From assembly GCA_958413095.1 (NCBI GenBank), contig CATYUF010000035.1:1-18730 (forward strand): 18,730 nt of DNA, read 5' to 3'. The stretch comes from an uncultured Clostridium sp. (lineage in GTDB: Bacteria; Bacillota; Clostridia; TANB77; CAG-508). Shown piece by piece: positions 1-7,596 of this stretch; the stretch's first letter is position 1; the number at the start of each line of letters is the position of its first letter. The notes beneath the pieces were generated by a model. It saw only the letters and a program-made list of their open reading frames with translations. It had not been told where the DNA came from and made no database searches. The translations under genes and the position numbers were made by a program.

Positions 1-991
1 CTCCATTTTTATTTATTTCAAATTTTATTCTTATATAAAAAGAGTCTTTGGTAGAAAATACAAATTCATATTCTCCTTCATCTAGTTCTCCATATAGTTT
101 AGTCCAATCGCATTTCTTCCCTATTGCAGTATAATGCTCATTTTCAGTTTTATTTTGAAGATCATATACTAAATCTTCAACTGTATTTTTACTCTCAATA
201 TCTGATATTTTTTCTACTTCTTCCCAGATATATTCAGTTCCTGTTCCAGTAAATCCTGCTGTTGAATTTTCTGTATCTTCACCTATTTTATGTCCTATAC
301 CTGTATAATTCTTATTTTTCACTTTTTTATAAATTTTATAATCATTTGAGTATGTATATGCTAGCTTGTTGGTATCTTCTATATTAAAAGATATACTACT
401 TTTAGTAAAATCATTTATAGATACAGCAACATTTTCTTTTGAACTATAACAATATCTTAATATATGATCTGGTATTTCTATATTACTTTTTTCTTGTACT
501 ATTTCAATTTTCTGCACATTACCAATTTGTGCTGGATATGATTCCATAATCATTCCATCAAAGTAAATTACTATTTCTTGACCTTTTTTTAAGCCAATAT
601 TTCCTTCATCTGTAAATCCTACACTAATTAATTCGTTTGCTTTTTCTGTTTCCATTACTAGCATACTTTTTTCATTTACTTTTACAACTACTGCTTTTAG
701 TTCTGCTTTATAATTGTTTTCTGGTAAATCAAATTTCATAAACCAATTTCCCATTTTTAGACCAATGTTATTTTCATAAGGCTCATTAGGAGAAACTCCT
801 ACATATCTAATTACTTTGTACCCTAATCCCCAATATGTTATCTTGCTTCCATCTTGGCTAACTAATTTAATACAATACTTTGGCTCATGTCCTGTTGTTA
901 CTCTTCCACTATCTATATAATTTGTTATAATTCCTAATGTAAAAAGTATAACTGCCACAATAATAATTCCTATAATAACTTTCTTTTTCAT
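1..991 (-). CDS. Membrane-anchored exported protein, partial at left edge
   Basis: An open frame of 330 codons starts at 991 and reaches the left edge without a stop, so the C-terminus is missing. ATG at 991-989 is preceded by AAGGAG about 8 bases upstream. Residues 1-24 are three lysines followed by a hydrophobic stretch (VIIGIIIVAVILFTLGIIT), read as an uncleaved signal anchor because no lipobox cysteine is seen; the rest should lie outside the membrane. Around residues 120-160 there is a beta-rich segment ending in IMESYPAQI, almost identical to a segment in the next gene upstream, resembling the DUF3221-type exported domain. The last visible part, with CDWTKLYGELDEGEYEF near residues 294-310, resembles the bacterial Ig-like family in which a YG-x-L-xx-G-x-Y motif closes the domain. 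Function is unknown. It is separated from the upstream pair by a hairpin terminator and seems to have its own promoter. Confidence 0.75.
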   Translation of the reverse strand, partial: MKKKVIIGIIIVAVILFTLGIITNYIDSGRVTTGHEPKYCIKLVSQDGSKITYWGLGYKVIRYVGVSPNEPYENNIGLKMGNWFMKFDLPENNYKAELKAVVVKVNEKSMLVMETEKANELISVGFTDEGNIGLKKGQEIVIYFDGMIMESYPAQIGNVQKIEIVQEKSNIEIPDHILRYCYSSKENVAVSINDFTKSSISFNIEDTNKLAYTYSNDYKIYKKVKNKNYTGIGHKIGEDTENSTAGFTGTGTEYIWEEVEKISDIESKNTVEDLVYDLQNKTENEHYTAIGKKCDWTKLYGELDEGEYEFVFSTKDSFYIRIKFEINKNG

Positions 992-1013
992 ATATTTATC
1001 TCCTTGCATTGAT

Positions 1014-1042
1014 ATATTATCATAAAAACAGGCAATTATCAA
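1014..1042 (-). promoter_or_regulatory. Candidate promoter for the 1-991 gene
   Basis: On the minus strand, TTGATA (1042-1037) and TAATAT (1019-1014) are 17 bases apart and sit just upstream of the ribosome site for the partial gene. The -35 matches the sigma-A consensus at five of six positions and the -10 at four of six. The -35 lies inside the terminator hairpin of the preceding operon. This is inferred from sequence only. Confidence 0.4.
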
Positions 1043-1060
1043 ATAATTAACTGTTTTTAT
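1022..1060 (-). terminator. Intrinsic terminator after the sigma factor operon
   Basis: A perfect 10-bp inverted repeat, ATAAAAACAG (1022-1031) and CTGTTTTTAT (1051-1060), encloses a second inner stem, AATTAT and ATAATT. Read on the minus strand, the hairpin begins a few bases after the stop of the 404-residue protein gene and its descending arm runs through a T-rich stretch. It should limit read-through into the 1-991 gene. Confidence 0.6.
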
Positions 1061-1071
1061 ATAACTATTTA

Positions 1072-2286
1072 TTACAAGTTTAAATCATTAAGTTTCATAC
1101 TTGGAATACCAATATATACATCTCTATTTCCACTTGTAGAATGACATTTTATTATTGTATAATTTTCATAATGATATTCCATACTTCCGCCCTCTTTATA
1201 CATTCCTGCTTTTATTTTTCCATCTTTTTCATCTTTATTTGCTTTTTGTATTATTCCTTGTATCGTTATTTTTCCACTCTTTAAGGCATCTTCTAATGGC
1301 ATTGTTTTATTATTTACAGTTACATTTACTTCGTCTAATCCATAAAAATATAAATTATAATCTTGTTTATCTGAACTTAAATCTTTGTTGTTTAATATTT
1401 TCTTTGTTTCAATTTTGTCAGATAGTTTAACTTCTATTTTAAACTCTTCGTAACCATCTGTTGATATTTTATCTGTATTAATTTGTGCTGGATATGATTC
1501 CATAATGTATCCTGTATAATAAATAACAACTTTTCTGCCAATTCCATATAGATAATCTATGTGATCTGTACCATAATTAATTTTTATCTTGTCTGCTGAT
1601 TTTCTTTCTGTTTCATCTTCGTTTGGCTCTACTATCATGTATGTTGTTGTTTCTTCTAATATTGTTCCTACAAAACTACTATACTCCACATCTTCTGCAA
1701 TATCTAAAATTTCTCCATTTAATGTCTTTATATTTTCTTTATTTATTGCTCTAAATAAAACTGCTACATTATTAACATTTAAAACCATACTTATTTCATT
1801 AGCTTCTAATACATTACAATTTAATAACTCTTTGCAATTAGTTTCTCCATCTAATTGAGGTAAATATTCTTCACCTATAAACATATTTATTTTTCCTATT
1901 GACTTGTTTAAATCTCCTGCATAATCAATAAGTCCATTAGACTTGCCATATAAAACATTATTAAATTTAACTAATTTTGTTGCATCTACATCTTTTTCTG
2001 TTATTTTTAAATCTTTTAGTTTTATTCTTTCTTCATTATTAGTAAAAGTTGTTTCTTCTTTTTTCTCAAGAGAGTTAAATATTTCAAATCCTAATATTTC
2101 AATTTTCATTCCTTCCAGATACTCTGTCTTGCCTCTTTCTAGTGCTATTTTGTGATAATCAGTTATTGTATAAAGTAAAGCTTTATATTCAACTGTTCCT
2201 CCATCTTTTAATCTGTTTGGAATTGGAAATAATAATATTACTAACATCACAATTATTACTATTATTATAATATTTTTCTTTTTCAT
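1072..2286 (-). CDS. Exported hypothetical protein, DUF3221-like segment
   Basis: A 404-residue protein of unknown function. The frame is open upstream to 2334, but ATG at 2286 is preferred: AAAGGTGAGG lies directly before it, a typical membrane anchor follows at once (MKKK then a long Ile/Val run to about residue 20), and this start leaves a 22-base gap after the sigma factor stop rather than an overlap. The rest should be extracytoplasmic. Residues 205-275 form a beta-rich segment with MIVEPNEDE and IMESYPAQI, shared with the gene cut by the left edge and resembling DUF3221. The C-terminal 80 residues (YGLDEVNVTVN, then GGSMEYHYENYTIIKCH and DVYIG) look like a conserved module of exported Clostridia proteins. 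It is co-transcribed with the membrane-tailed sigma factor, so it may be a partner, a sensor input or a target; that is inference. Confidence 0.7.
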   Translation of the reverse strand: MKKKNIIIIVIIVMLVILLFPIPNRLKDGGTVEYKALLYTITDYHKIALERGKTEYLEGMKIEILGFEIFNSLEKKEETTFTNNEERIKLKDLKITEKDVDATKLVKFNNVLYGKSNGLIDYAGDLNKSIGKINMFIGEEYLPQLDGETNCKELLNCNVLEANEISMVLNVNNVAVLFRAINKENIKTLNGEILDIAEDVEYSSFVGTILEETTTYMIVEPNEDETERKSADKIKINYGTDHIDYLYGIGRKVVIYYTGYIMESYPAQINTDKISTDGYEEFKIEVKLSDKIETKKILNNKDLSSDKQDYNLYFYGLDEVNVTVNNKTMPLEDALKSGKITIQGIIQKANKDEKDGKIKAGMYKEGGSMEYHYENYTIIKCHSTSGNRDVYIGIPSMKLNDLNL

Positions 2287-2308
2287 AACCTCACCTTTTA
2301 CCTTTCTA

Positions 2309-3184
2309 TTATTTAGATGCTTTTTTCTTCGCATTTAGTTGGTGTTTGGCTAAAAAAATCGAAAAAATTATTGTTAATACTAAAAATATAGCTGAAATAC
2401 TAAACATTCCTATACTTAAATAATTTGTGGTGTCTACGATTGGTTCTTCTATAATAGTATTTTCAAATGAATTTGTATTTTCTTGTTCTTGGATTATTTC
2501 ACTATCTTCTAAATTTTCATTTTCTTTATTTTCTGTTTCAACTTCATTTTTATTGTCGTCAATAGTGTTTTGATCTTCTTTTATAACTGGTGATCCTTTT
2601 TTCTGTTCTTTTAATGTTATTATGCCAAGTACAAAAGTTATTATGAACATACCTAAATTGCTTAATGTTATTTTTAGTGCATAGATGGCTTTATAATATC
2701 TCCATTTTACAGTATTAGTTGATTCTCCTAGCAATTTTCCAATTTCATCAAAAGTTAGATTTGATAATATTTTTAATGATACTATTTGTTGTTCTTTAGA
2801 ATTTAAACTATTTATCAATTTATTATAAGAATCTCTACTTATAAATTGATCTATCTCATTATTTTCATTTTTCAAATTATAAATTGTATCTAAATCTATA
2901 TTATTATCTTTTTTTCTTAAAAATAGCAATGTTTCATTTTTCGTTACTTTATATAGCCATGTTCCTACTTTAGCTGTTGGCAATTTATCTTTTTCTAAAG
3001 TATATATTTTTGAAAATACTGTCTGGACTACATCTTCTGAATCTGGTTTATTTTTCAATATGCTAAATGCAATTCCATATACTAATTTATTGTATTTATT
3101 ATATAATTTTTCAAATGCTATTTTGTTATTATGTTTTATTTCTATAAATAGTTCTTTTAACTCATCTTCATTTACTTTTCCCAT
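2309..3184 (-). CDS. ECF-like sigma factor with C-terminal membrane tail
   Basis: This 291-residue protein has the core of an extracytoplasmic-function sigma factor: region 2 at about 20-92 (AFEKLYNKYNKLVYGIAFS, DSEDVVQTVFSKIY, VGTWLYKVTKNETL) and region 4 at about 122-172 (EQQIVSLKILSNLTFDEIG, then the helix-turn-helix GESTNTVKWRYYKAIYAL). Ordinary ECF factors end there. This one continues for 115 residues: a hydrophobic helix (176-192), a highly acidic Glu/Asn loop (195-253), a second helix (255-279) and a basic tail. The predicted topology puts the DNA-binding part inside and the loop outside, a sigma factor tied to the membrane in cis. AAAGGACT precedes the ATG. The exported 404-residue protein follows after 22 bases. 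No separate anti-sigma gene is seen, so the tail may play that role; this is inference. Confidence 0.8.
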   Translation of the reverse strand: MGKVNEDELKELFIEIKHNNKIAFEKLYNKYNKLVYGIAFSILKNKPDSEDVVQTVFSKIYTLEKDKLPTAKVGTWLYKVTKNETLLFLRKKDNNIDLDTIYNLKNENNEIDQFISRDSYNKLINSLNSKEQQIVSLKILSNLTFDEIGKLLGESTNTVKWRYYKAIYALKITLSNLGMFIITFVLGIITLKEQKKGSPVIKEDQNTIDDNKNEVETENKENENLEDSEIIQEQENTNSFENTIIEEPIVDTTNYLSIGMFSISAIFLVLTIIFSIFLAKHQLNAKKKASK

Positions 3185-3229
3185 ATTAAGTAGTCCTTTC
3201 TTTATGTTTTAGTTATACCATACTTTATT

Positions 3230-3265
3230 CAAAAAATAAAGAGGTTTCCTTTTGGGATTCCTCTT
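3230..3265 (-). terminator. Intrinsic terminator after the 193-residue protein gene
   Basis: Read on the minus strand, AAGAGG (3265-3260) pairs with CCTCTT (3244-3239). Two inner G-C pairs form around a CAAAA loop and a TATTTTTT run follows. It lies just after the stop codon at 3281 and before the sigma factor gene, so it separates the two units. Confidence 0.65.
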
Positions 3266-3280
3266 GTTCTTGCCATTAAC

Positions 3281-3862
3281 TTATTTATAAAGTCTTTTAA
3301 CTTGATATTCATAGTGATTATCTGTTTCAATAATAGCAGCATAAATTCCTTTACCATTAGCAGTCATTTCCTCACTGTCCTTATTTGCTTTTGCATCTTC
3401 AACTAAAGTATTTATTTCTTCATTTGTTAATTCTACTTTATTAGCTTTAATTAATTTTTTCCAATAATTTATTGCTGTTTCTTCTTTGTATCCTTCTTTA
3501 TCAAAATAAATAGAAATTAGTTCTGCATTATCCGTTTTATGATTTCCTGTAAATTCAATGGGTCTAACATAACAAGAAATATTTTCAGTTAAAGCATACC
3601 AATATAGACCATCTTCTGTAACCATAGATTCATTTGTAGCTGGAGTATTTAATCCACTATCCATTATTTCTGTATTAAATTTAGCAATTACAGTATCTAC
3701 TGTTTCTCTTTCTACTGATCCATATTTTTCTACTGTTTCTTCATATTCTTTTTGAGCAATTTCCACCTCTTTTTTTGCTGAATAAACAAATGCAATACCT
3801 ACTGCAATAATGATAAGTACAACTACAATTATAGAAATTATAATACCTTTTTTCTTATTCAT
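3281..3862 (-). CDS. Small membrane-anchored hypothetical protein
   Basis: A 193-residue protein. A basic start (MNKKK) is followed by a single hydrophobic helix at about 6-28, then a predicted coiled-coil stretch (AKKEVEIAQKEYEETVEKYG) and a mixed extracytoplasmic domain with the segment DGLYWYALTENISCYVRP and a helical ENYWKKL-type region near the C-terminus. It has one cysteine and no recognised catalytic motif. ATG at 3862 has GGAGG nine bases upstream. A -35/-10 pair lies within 65 bases and a terminator follows, so it appears to be a single-gene unit. I do not recognise the family. The architecture suggests a single-pass exported protein of the cell surface, and no function is claimed. 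Confidence 0.7.
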   Translation of the reverse strand: MNKKKGIIISIIVVVLIIIAVGIAFVYSAKKEVEIAQKEYEETVEKYGSVERETVDTVIAKFNTEIMDSGLNTPATNESMVTEDGLYWYALTENISCYVRPIEFTGNHKTDNAELISIYFDKEGYKEETAINYWKKLIKANKVELTNEEINTLVEDAKANKDSEEMTANGKGIYAAIIETDNHYEYQVKRLYK

Positions 3863-3895
3863 TTCTTTCTACCTCCATTTTTTATTTCTAATCAC

Positions 3896-3924
3896 AATAT
3901 ATCATAATATTTTGCCTTATTCAA
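3896..3924 (-). promoter_or_regulatory. Candidate promoter of the 3862 gene
   Basis: Minus-strand TTGAAT (3924-3919) and TATATT (3901-3896) are separated by 17 bases, a sigma-A-like arrangement located about 35 bases before the start codon. Confidence 0.45.
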
Positions 3925-4025
3925 ATTCATTTTTATTATTTTTCTTAAACTTCTCAAATATTCCCATTATAAACTTCCTTTCAACTTGTAATTTGTTGTT
4001 GAGATGCATAACTATATTTTTGATA

Positions 4026-4063
4026 AAAGAACAGCTAAAGATTTCCTATATAAGCTGTTCTTT
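4026..4063 (-). terminator. Terminator-like hairpin ending the base/nucleotide operon
   Basis: A perfect 11-bp inverted repeat, AAAGAACAGCT (4026-4036) and AGCTGTTCTTT (4053-4063), has a 16-base loop. It sits 37 bases after the stop of the last operon gene at 4100. On the minus strand the descending arm ends in TTTT followed by ATCAAAAA, so the U-tract is short. The repeat may work in both directions. Confidence 0.55.
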
Positions 4064-4099
4064 CAACAAATTTAAAATTATTCTATCCCTGTAAAAATA

Positions 4100-4882
4100 T
4101 TACATAAAATTTAATCCTATCTCATATGGAAACGTAATTGATAAGTCTTTAGGTTCATTTGTAAAAATAATTCTTTTTGAATACGCTACCATGAAACCAA
4201 ATTCAAACATAGTCCCTTTTCCTATTCTACCTTCAGGATTACATACTATAATAGCATCTGCTTTTTTAAATTTATTCATATGATCATATTTATGTCTCCA
4301 CCCATCCCTTTCATTTACTAACTCTTGACCTTCTAGAAGAATAAAGTCAGTACCTAAGGACTCTGGAACAATATCCATTGTCCAAGGACTTAATATCTGA
4401 ATATTTCGTTTGTTTAAGATTTCTATAATGTTCCCTATTTCTTGCATATTCTGTTGAAAACTACCACATATAACAACCTTTCTAAATTCCTGTTGAACAA
4501 TTCCATTAATAATATTTTTTTCGTTACTTTTCTCCAAACCTTTTTCAATGTAAAATTGTTCTAAATCAGGCTTTACTATATTAAAACATAAGCCTGAATT
4601 TACAAAAACATGTATTATTAATTGTGTTTGTTCTTCTTCTGAAAATTCCTGAAAGACTCCAGTAGCATATAATCTTACACTTTCATTATCAACTTTTTCT
4701 ACAATCATTCTTAGTTTTTCAATAACATAATCAATCTTTTTGAATAACTCGTCATGTATTAGTGTTTCATTAAAAAAAACTCTTTCTTTTTTTATTAATG
4801 ATATACTATCTCTTTTTAACTGATATATACTTGTATCATTAGTATCAAAATGAACTAATATTTTACTATCTTTCTCTATCAT
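4100..4882 (-). CDS. Ppx-like N-terminal region fused to NDT/N-glycosidase-like domain
   Basis: A 260-residue, apparently two-part cytoplasmic protein. The C-terminal part (about 133-243) has the nucleoside 2-deoxyribosyltransferase-like fold: strand VVICGSF (136-142), then ADAIIVCNPEGRIGKGTMFE with FGFMVAYSKRII. The GTMFE glutamate (E227) aligns with the nucleophile of that family, which includes the CMP hydrolases BlsM and MilB. The likely reaction is cleavage or exchange of a nucleoside or nucleotide N-glycosidic bond. The N-terminal part (about 6-115: ILVHFDTNDTSIYQL, VRLYATGVFQEF) recalls the first lobe of exopolyphosphatase/actin-type ATPases but is short and lacks the usual glycine-rich phosphate loop; this call is tentative. 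The start overlaps the end of the upstream glycosylase gene by 17 bases, with AAGGAG about 11 bases upstream, so translation is probably coupled. Confidence 0.65.
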   Translation of the reverse strand: MIEKDSKILVHFDTNDTSIYQLKRDSISLIKKERVFFNETLIHDELFKKIDYVIEKLRMIVEKVDNESVRLYATGVFQEFSEEEQTQLIIHVFVNSGLCFNIVKPDLEQFYIEKGLEKSNEKNIINGIVQQEFRKVVICGSFQQNMQEIGNIIEILNKRNIQILSPWTMDIVPESLGTDFILLEGQELVNERDGWRHKYDHMNKFKKADAIIVCNPEGRIGKGTMFEFGFMVAYSKRIIFTNEPKDLSITFPYEIGLNFM

Positions 4883-5621
4883 ATTCTATATTAATCTCCT
4901 TTTCTTTATTATGATTTTGATTTAAAGCTGTCAAATACTTTTCAAGAAATTCATCTTTATGTTTTGAATTATACTGCATTATAAATCGCGGATGTTCTAA
5001 AGGTATGATTTCTTCAAAAAACTTGTATTTTTCATTTATTTTAGATAAAAAAGTATAATTTTCTCCACTTCCTATGCAATAACATATGGAAGTATCAATT
5101 CCCAAATCAATTTGTTCCTGTATTGAACTAACAATCAGTGAATACAATGCTTCTTGTAATTTTTTACTATCGTAATAATTACAGTTAACTTCATTTCCCT
5201 TCGAATTGGTTCTAACTATACCAACAGGACAGACAAAATTCATATAAAAATCTAAATAAAACTTTTTGCATCCACCATATTTTTCAATTACATCATATAA
5301 AAAACCTGATGATGACTTGTTAATATAAAACTTATCAATCAAAATACCTGTTTCTTTTTGAAGATGTGCAGCATCCTCAAACGGTACCCCTGTAATAGCC
5401 GTTCCTCGACGTGCTGGGGAACTTCCTAATATTATACGACGTTTATTACAATCATTATAAAACCTTTTGTAGAATGTTGTTGAAATTTCATTTACTATTT
5501 CTTTTTGACTACCATTAAATGGATTTATCATTTGAAAACCATCTGGTAATTCCATTGATATTTTGGATAATTTTTTATTAAATTCTATTACTTTCTGAGC
5601 AAATGTTTTTTGTTCAATCAT
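4866..5621 (-). CDS. SMUG2-type uracil-DNA glycosylase family protein
   Basis: A 251-residue protein of the SMUG2/DUF4918 branch of the uracil-DNA glycosylase superfamily, expected to remove uracil or a related altered base from DNA. The first active-site motif is LGSSPARRGTAITGVPFED (65-83), the counterpart of the SMUG GMNPGP...GVPFGE motif. The mid-domain FYMNFVCPVGI and NCNYYD segments are typical of the subfamily. The second catalytic segment is PLEHPRFIMQY (207-217), with the conserved H-P-R. Length matches the family, so the enzyme looks intact. AAAGGAGGT stands five bases before the ATG. The gene is fourth in the five-gene operon, 25 bases after the deaminase/methyltransferase fusion and overlapping the deoxyribosyltransferase-like gene. 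Superfamily membership is clear; the exact substrate is not. Confidence 0.8.
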   Translation of the reverse strand: MIEQKTFAQKVIEFNKKLSKISMELPDGFQMINPFNGSQKEIVNEISTTFYKRFYNDCNKRRIILGSSPARRGTAITGVPFEDAAHLQKETGILIDKFYINKSSSGFLYDVIEKYGGCKKFYLDFYMNFVCPVGIVRTNSKGNEVNCNYYDSKKLQEALYSLIVSSIQEQIDLGIDTSICYCIGSGENYTFLSKINEKYKFFEEIIPLEHPRFIMQYNSKHKDEFLEKYLTALNQNHNKEKEINIEYDRER

Positions 5622-5646
5622 CTAGTACCTCCTTTTAAATTTTACA

Positions 5647-6897
5647 TCATTTTTTTGCCTTAGCCGTTAAAAAAAGTTCTACCTTTGTTGGGAAAAACTG
5701 AATATCCTCAAAACTATTATTCCAAAGTTCTCTTGACAATTTCTCTATCATATCAAAACCTCTATAAATATCAACAAACTCTGTTCCTGGAATGATTAAT
5801 CCCGGAATTATATATTGATTCTCTGGACATAAAAAACCATTTGCAATGGAAATAATTATAATACCATCCTTCTTTAAAACTCTATATGCTTCTGAAATTG
5901 CCTGTTTTACATTAAAAAAAGACGAATTATATGTTCTTAATGATATATACATATCATAGCTATTATTTATTAATGTAACAAGCTTTTCAGCCCTTGATAC
6001 AACAATATTTGATTTCGGAATTTGTTTTTTTATCTTTTTCAAACCATTTGGTGCAATATCAACAAATGTAATATTAGAGCAATCAGAAAATAATGCTATT
6101 GCTTCATTACCACTTCCTACACCAACATCTAATATATCTTTATTTTCCAATGAAGATAATAACAGTTTGTTATATATCATTAAAAAATTATTCTTCCAAT
6201 CTACACTAAGTGAACGAGCATCATCTGAATAATTATATGTTGCATATTTCTCATCAAATGCTTCAGACATTACCAAATTTACTAGCTTACTAGCATCATC
6301 TATATTAAACTTATACTTTTCAACAATCAATTGAATTAATTTTTCAATTTGTTTATTTGATTGCAATTCTTCTTTAGAAATAAAAATACCTTTTTCTTGT
6401 AGTTTTTCCATAACTATATTGCTTATTCTCTTAGCAGAATAATATGGACTAGATTTTATATTTTGTTTACCATTTCTGTAATAATTAAGATTTTGCTGCA
6501 ATATCATTCTTTGCAAATTGTCTGGATAACGATAAATATTCCTGAATGTACCAATCGGATCATTCGATAAATAATCTGCCAAATTAGGGTCTGGAACACC
6601 TATGTATATTTCTTCAATGGCTATTTTTTCCATTAGTTTATTTAAGTCAAATTCTGATTCCGAAAATAGTGTATTTACTGTTAAAAATAAATAGTAAGCA
6701 TTATTTACATTTAGTTTTTTTATTTTAGACAATAATATTTCATACCACGATAAACCAGAACATTCGTCTGTATAAGCAGAACAAACTAGCTTATTATCTT
6801 CTGTAACTAAAACAGCACCCACACGCAGATTATTATCTTTTGAACCATTAGCAATATTAATAGAATAATTCATCCAATATAATTTTCCATTATCCAT
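5647..6897 (-). CDS. Inactivated RibD-like deaminase fused to SAM methyltransferase
   Basis: A 416-residue fusion. Residues 1-115 follow the RibD-type deaminase fold (YSINIANGSKDNNLRVGAVL; later IEEIYIGVPDPNLADYL, like the RibD VxxxxDPNP segment), but the zinc ligands are gone. The HAE motif is replaced by WYE (51-53), and the PCxxC region by NT and other residues around LTVNTLFSES (72-81). It should bind a base or nucleotide without deaminating it. A helical linker (about 150-245) follows. The C-terminus (about 250-416) is a class I methyltransferase: SAM motif I DILDVGVGSGNEAIAL (254-269), acidic VDIAP (279-283) and post-motif EAYRVLKKDGIIIISI (336-351). The methyl acceptor is unknown; a small base or nucleotide held by the pseudo-deaminase domain is a reasonable guess. 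AGGAGG overlaps the stop of the preceding gene, indicating tight coupling. Confidence 0.75.
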   Translation of the reverse strand: MDNGKLYWMNYSINIANGSKDNNLRVGAVLVTEDNKLVCSAYTDECSGLSWYEILLSKIKKLNVNNAYYLFLTVNTLFSESEFDLNKLMEKIAIEEIYIGVPDPNLADYLSNDPIGTFRNIYRYPDNLQRMILQQNLNYYRNGKQNIKSSPYYSAKRISNIVMEKLQEKGIFISKEELQSNKQIEKLIQLIVEKYKFNIDDASKLVNLVMSEAFDEKYATYNYSDDARSLSVDWKNNFLMIYNKLLLSSLENKDILDVGVGSGNEAIALFSDCSNITFVDIAPNGLKKIKKQIPKSNIVVSRAEKLVTLINNSYDMYISLRTYNSSFFNVKQAISEAYRVLKKDGIIIISIANGFLCPENQYIIPGLIIPGTEFVDIYRGFDMIEKLSRELWNNSFEDIQFFPTKVELFLTAKAKK

Positions 6898-6909
6898 ACT
6901 TTTAGCCTC

Positions 6910-7560
6910 CTAATTTGATATAATCTCATTAAAAGGTTTTTGCACCAATCCTAATTCAATTGATTTCCAAAGATATGATGATACAATTGTTGCATACTGA
7001 GTCCAACTGCTAAAATATTTAAGCAATATTTCCGAAGATGGTAATTTCTCCAAATCGTACATCCACTGTATTGTACGTCTAATTGTTCCATCCCCTTTTG
7101 AAAGTACATTTTCTCTTCCTAATGAAAAAATCAAATACATTTCAGCAGTCCATTGACCAATACCTTTTAATGCAGTTAACTTTTTTATAATTTCTTCATT
7201 GGTGAGTTCCTTAAAATCATAAAAGTTTATATCTTCACTGATAACAGCTGATGCTAATATTTTTATGTAATTAATTTTACGTTCTGATAATCCTACTTTT
7301 CTTAATTCATTATCATTTATCGCTAGTATCTTTTCAGGTGTTATATTTTTCAAAATTGCACATACACGTTGCCAAATAGTTTCACGAGCTTTATCACTAA
7401 TTTGCTGTCCTATTATATACTTAACAATACATTTAAAGCCATCTTCTTCAATTATCAATTCAGTTTTATTTATATATCGAATTAACTTACCTAATTTTTC
7501 ATCTGTACTAATTAAATATTTTACTTTTTCATTATCTAAATCATAGTGTAAGCTCAGCAT
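6910..7560 (-). CDS. HhH-GPD DNA glycosylase (AlkA/3-methyladenine type)
   Basis: A 216-residue base-excision glycosylase. The helix-hairpin-helix is LKGIGQWTAEMYLIF (131-145), and VLSKGDGTIRR (152-162) places an aspartate (D157) at the position of the AlkA catalytic Asp. Upstream, IIGQQISDKARETIW is the typical family segment. The protein lacks most of the N-terminal TBP-like region of E. coli AlkA, as in the shorter MagI/yeast MAG-like group. The expected role is removal of alkylated or otherwise damaged purines from DNA. The frame is open to an ATG at 7575, but GGAGGT lies inside that extension, seven bases before ATG 7560, so 7560 is preferred. It is second in the operon, 36 bases after the Nudix stop and 12 bases before the deaminase/methyltransferase fusion. 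Confidence 0.8.
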   Translation of the reverse strand: MLSLHYDLDNEKVKYLISTDEKLGKLIRYINKTELIIEEDGFKCIVKYIIGQQISDKARETIWQRVCAILKNITPEKILAINDNELRKVGLSERKINYIKILASAVISEDINFYDFKELTNEEIIKKLTALKGIGQWTAEMYLIFSLGRENVLSKGDGTIRRTIQWMYDLEKLPSSEILLKYFSSWTQYATIVSSYLWKSIELGLVQKPFNEIISN

Positions 7561-7567
7561 ATAGTTT

Positions 7568-7573
7568 ACCTCC
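7568..7573 (-). promoter_or_regulatory. Ribosome binding site deciding the 7560 start
   Basis: GGAGGT on the minus strand, seven bases before ATG 7560. It overlaps the earlier in-frame ATG at 7575, which therefore has no usable site of its own. Confidence 0.6.
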
Positions 7574-7596
7574 ATATTAAGTTTGTATTTTTTATT

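Noticed and set aside
1155..2155. Several plus-strand open frames opposite the exported protein gene
   Set aside because: Antisense to a gene with a good start, anchor and conserved segments; the translations are low-complexity.
3863..4099. Riboswitch or small RNA in the gap before the 193-residue gene
   Set aside because: Only a promoter-like pair and the terminator hairpin are visible; no known RNA motif was recognised.
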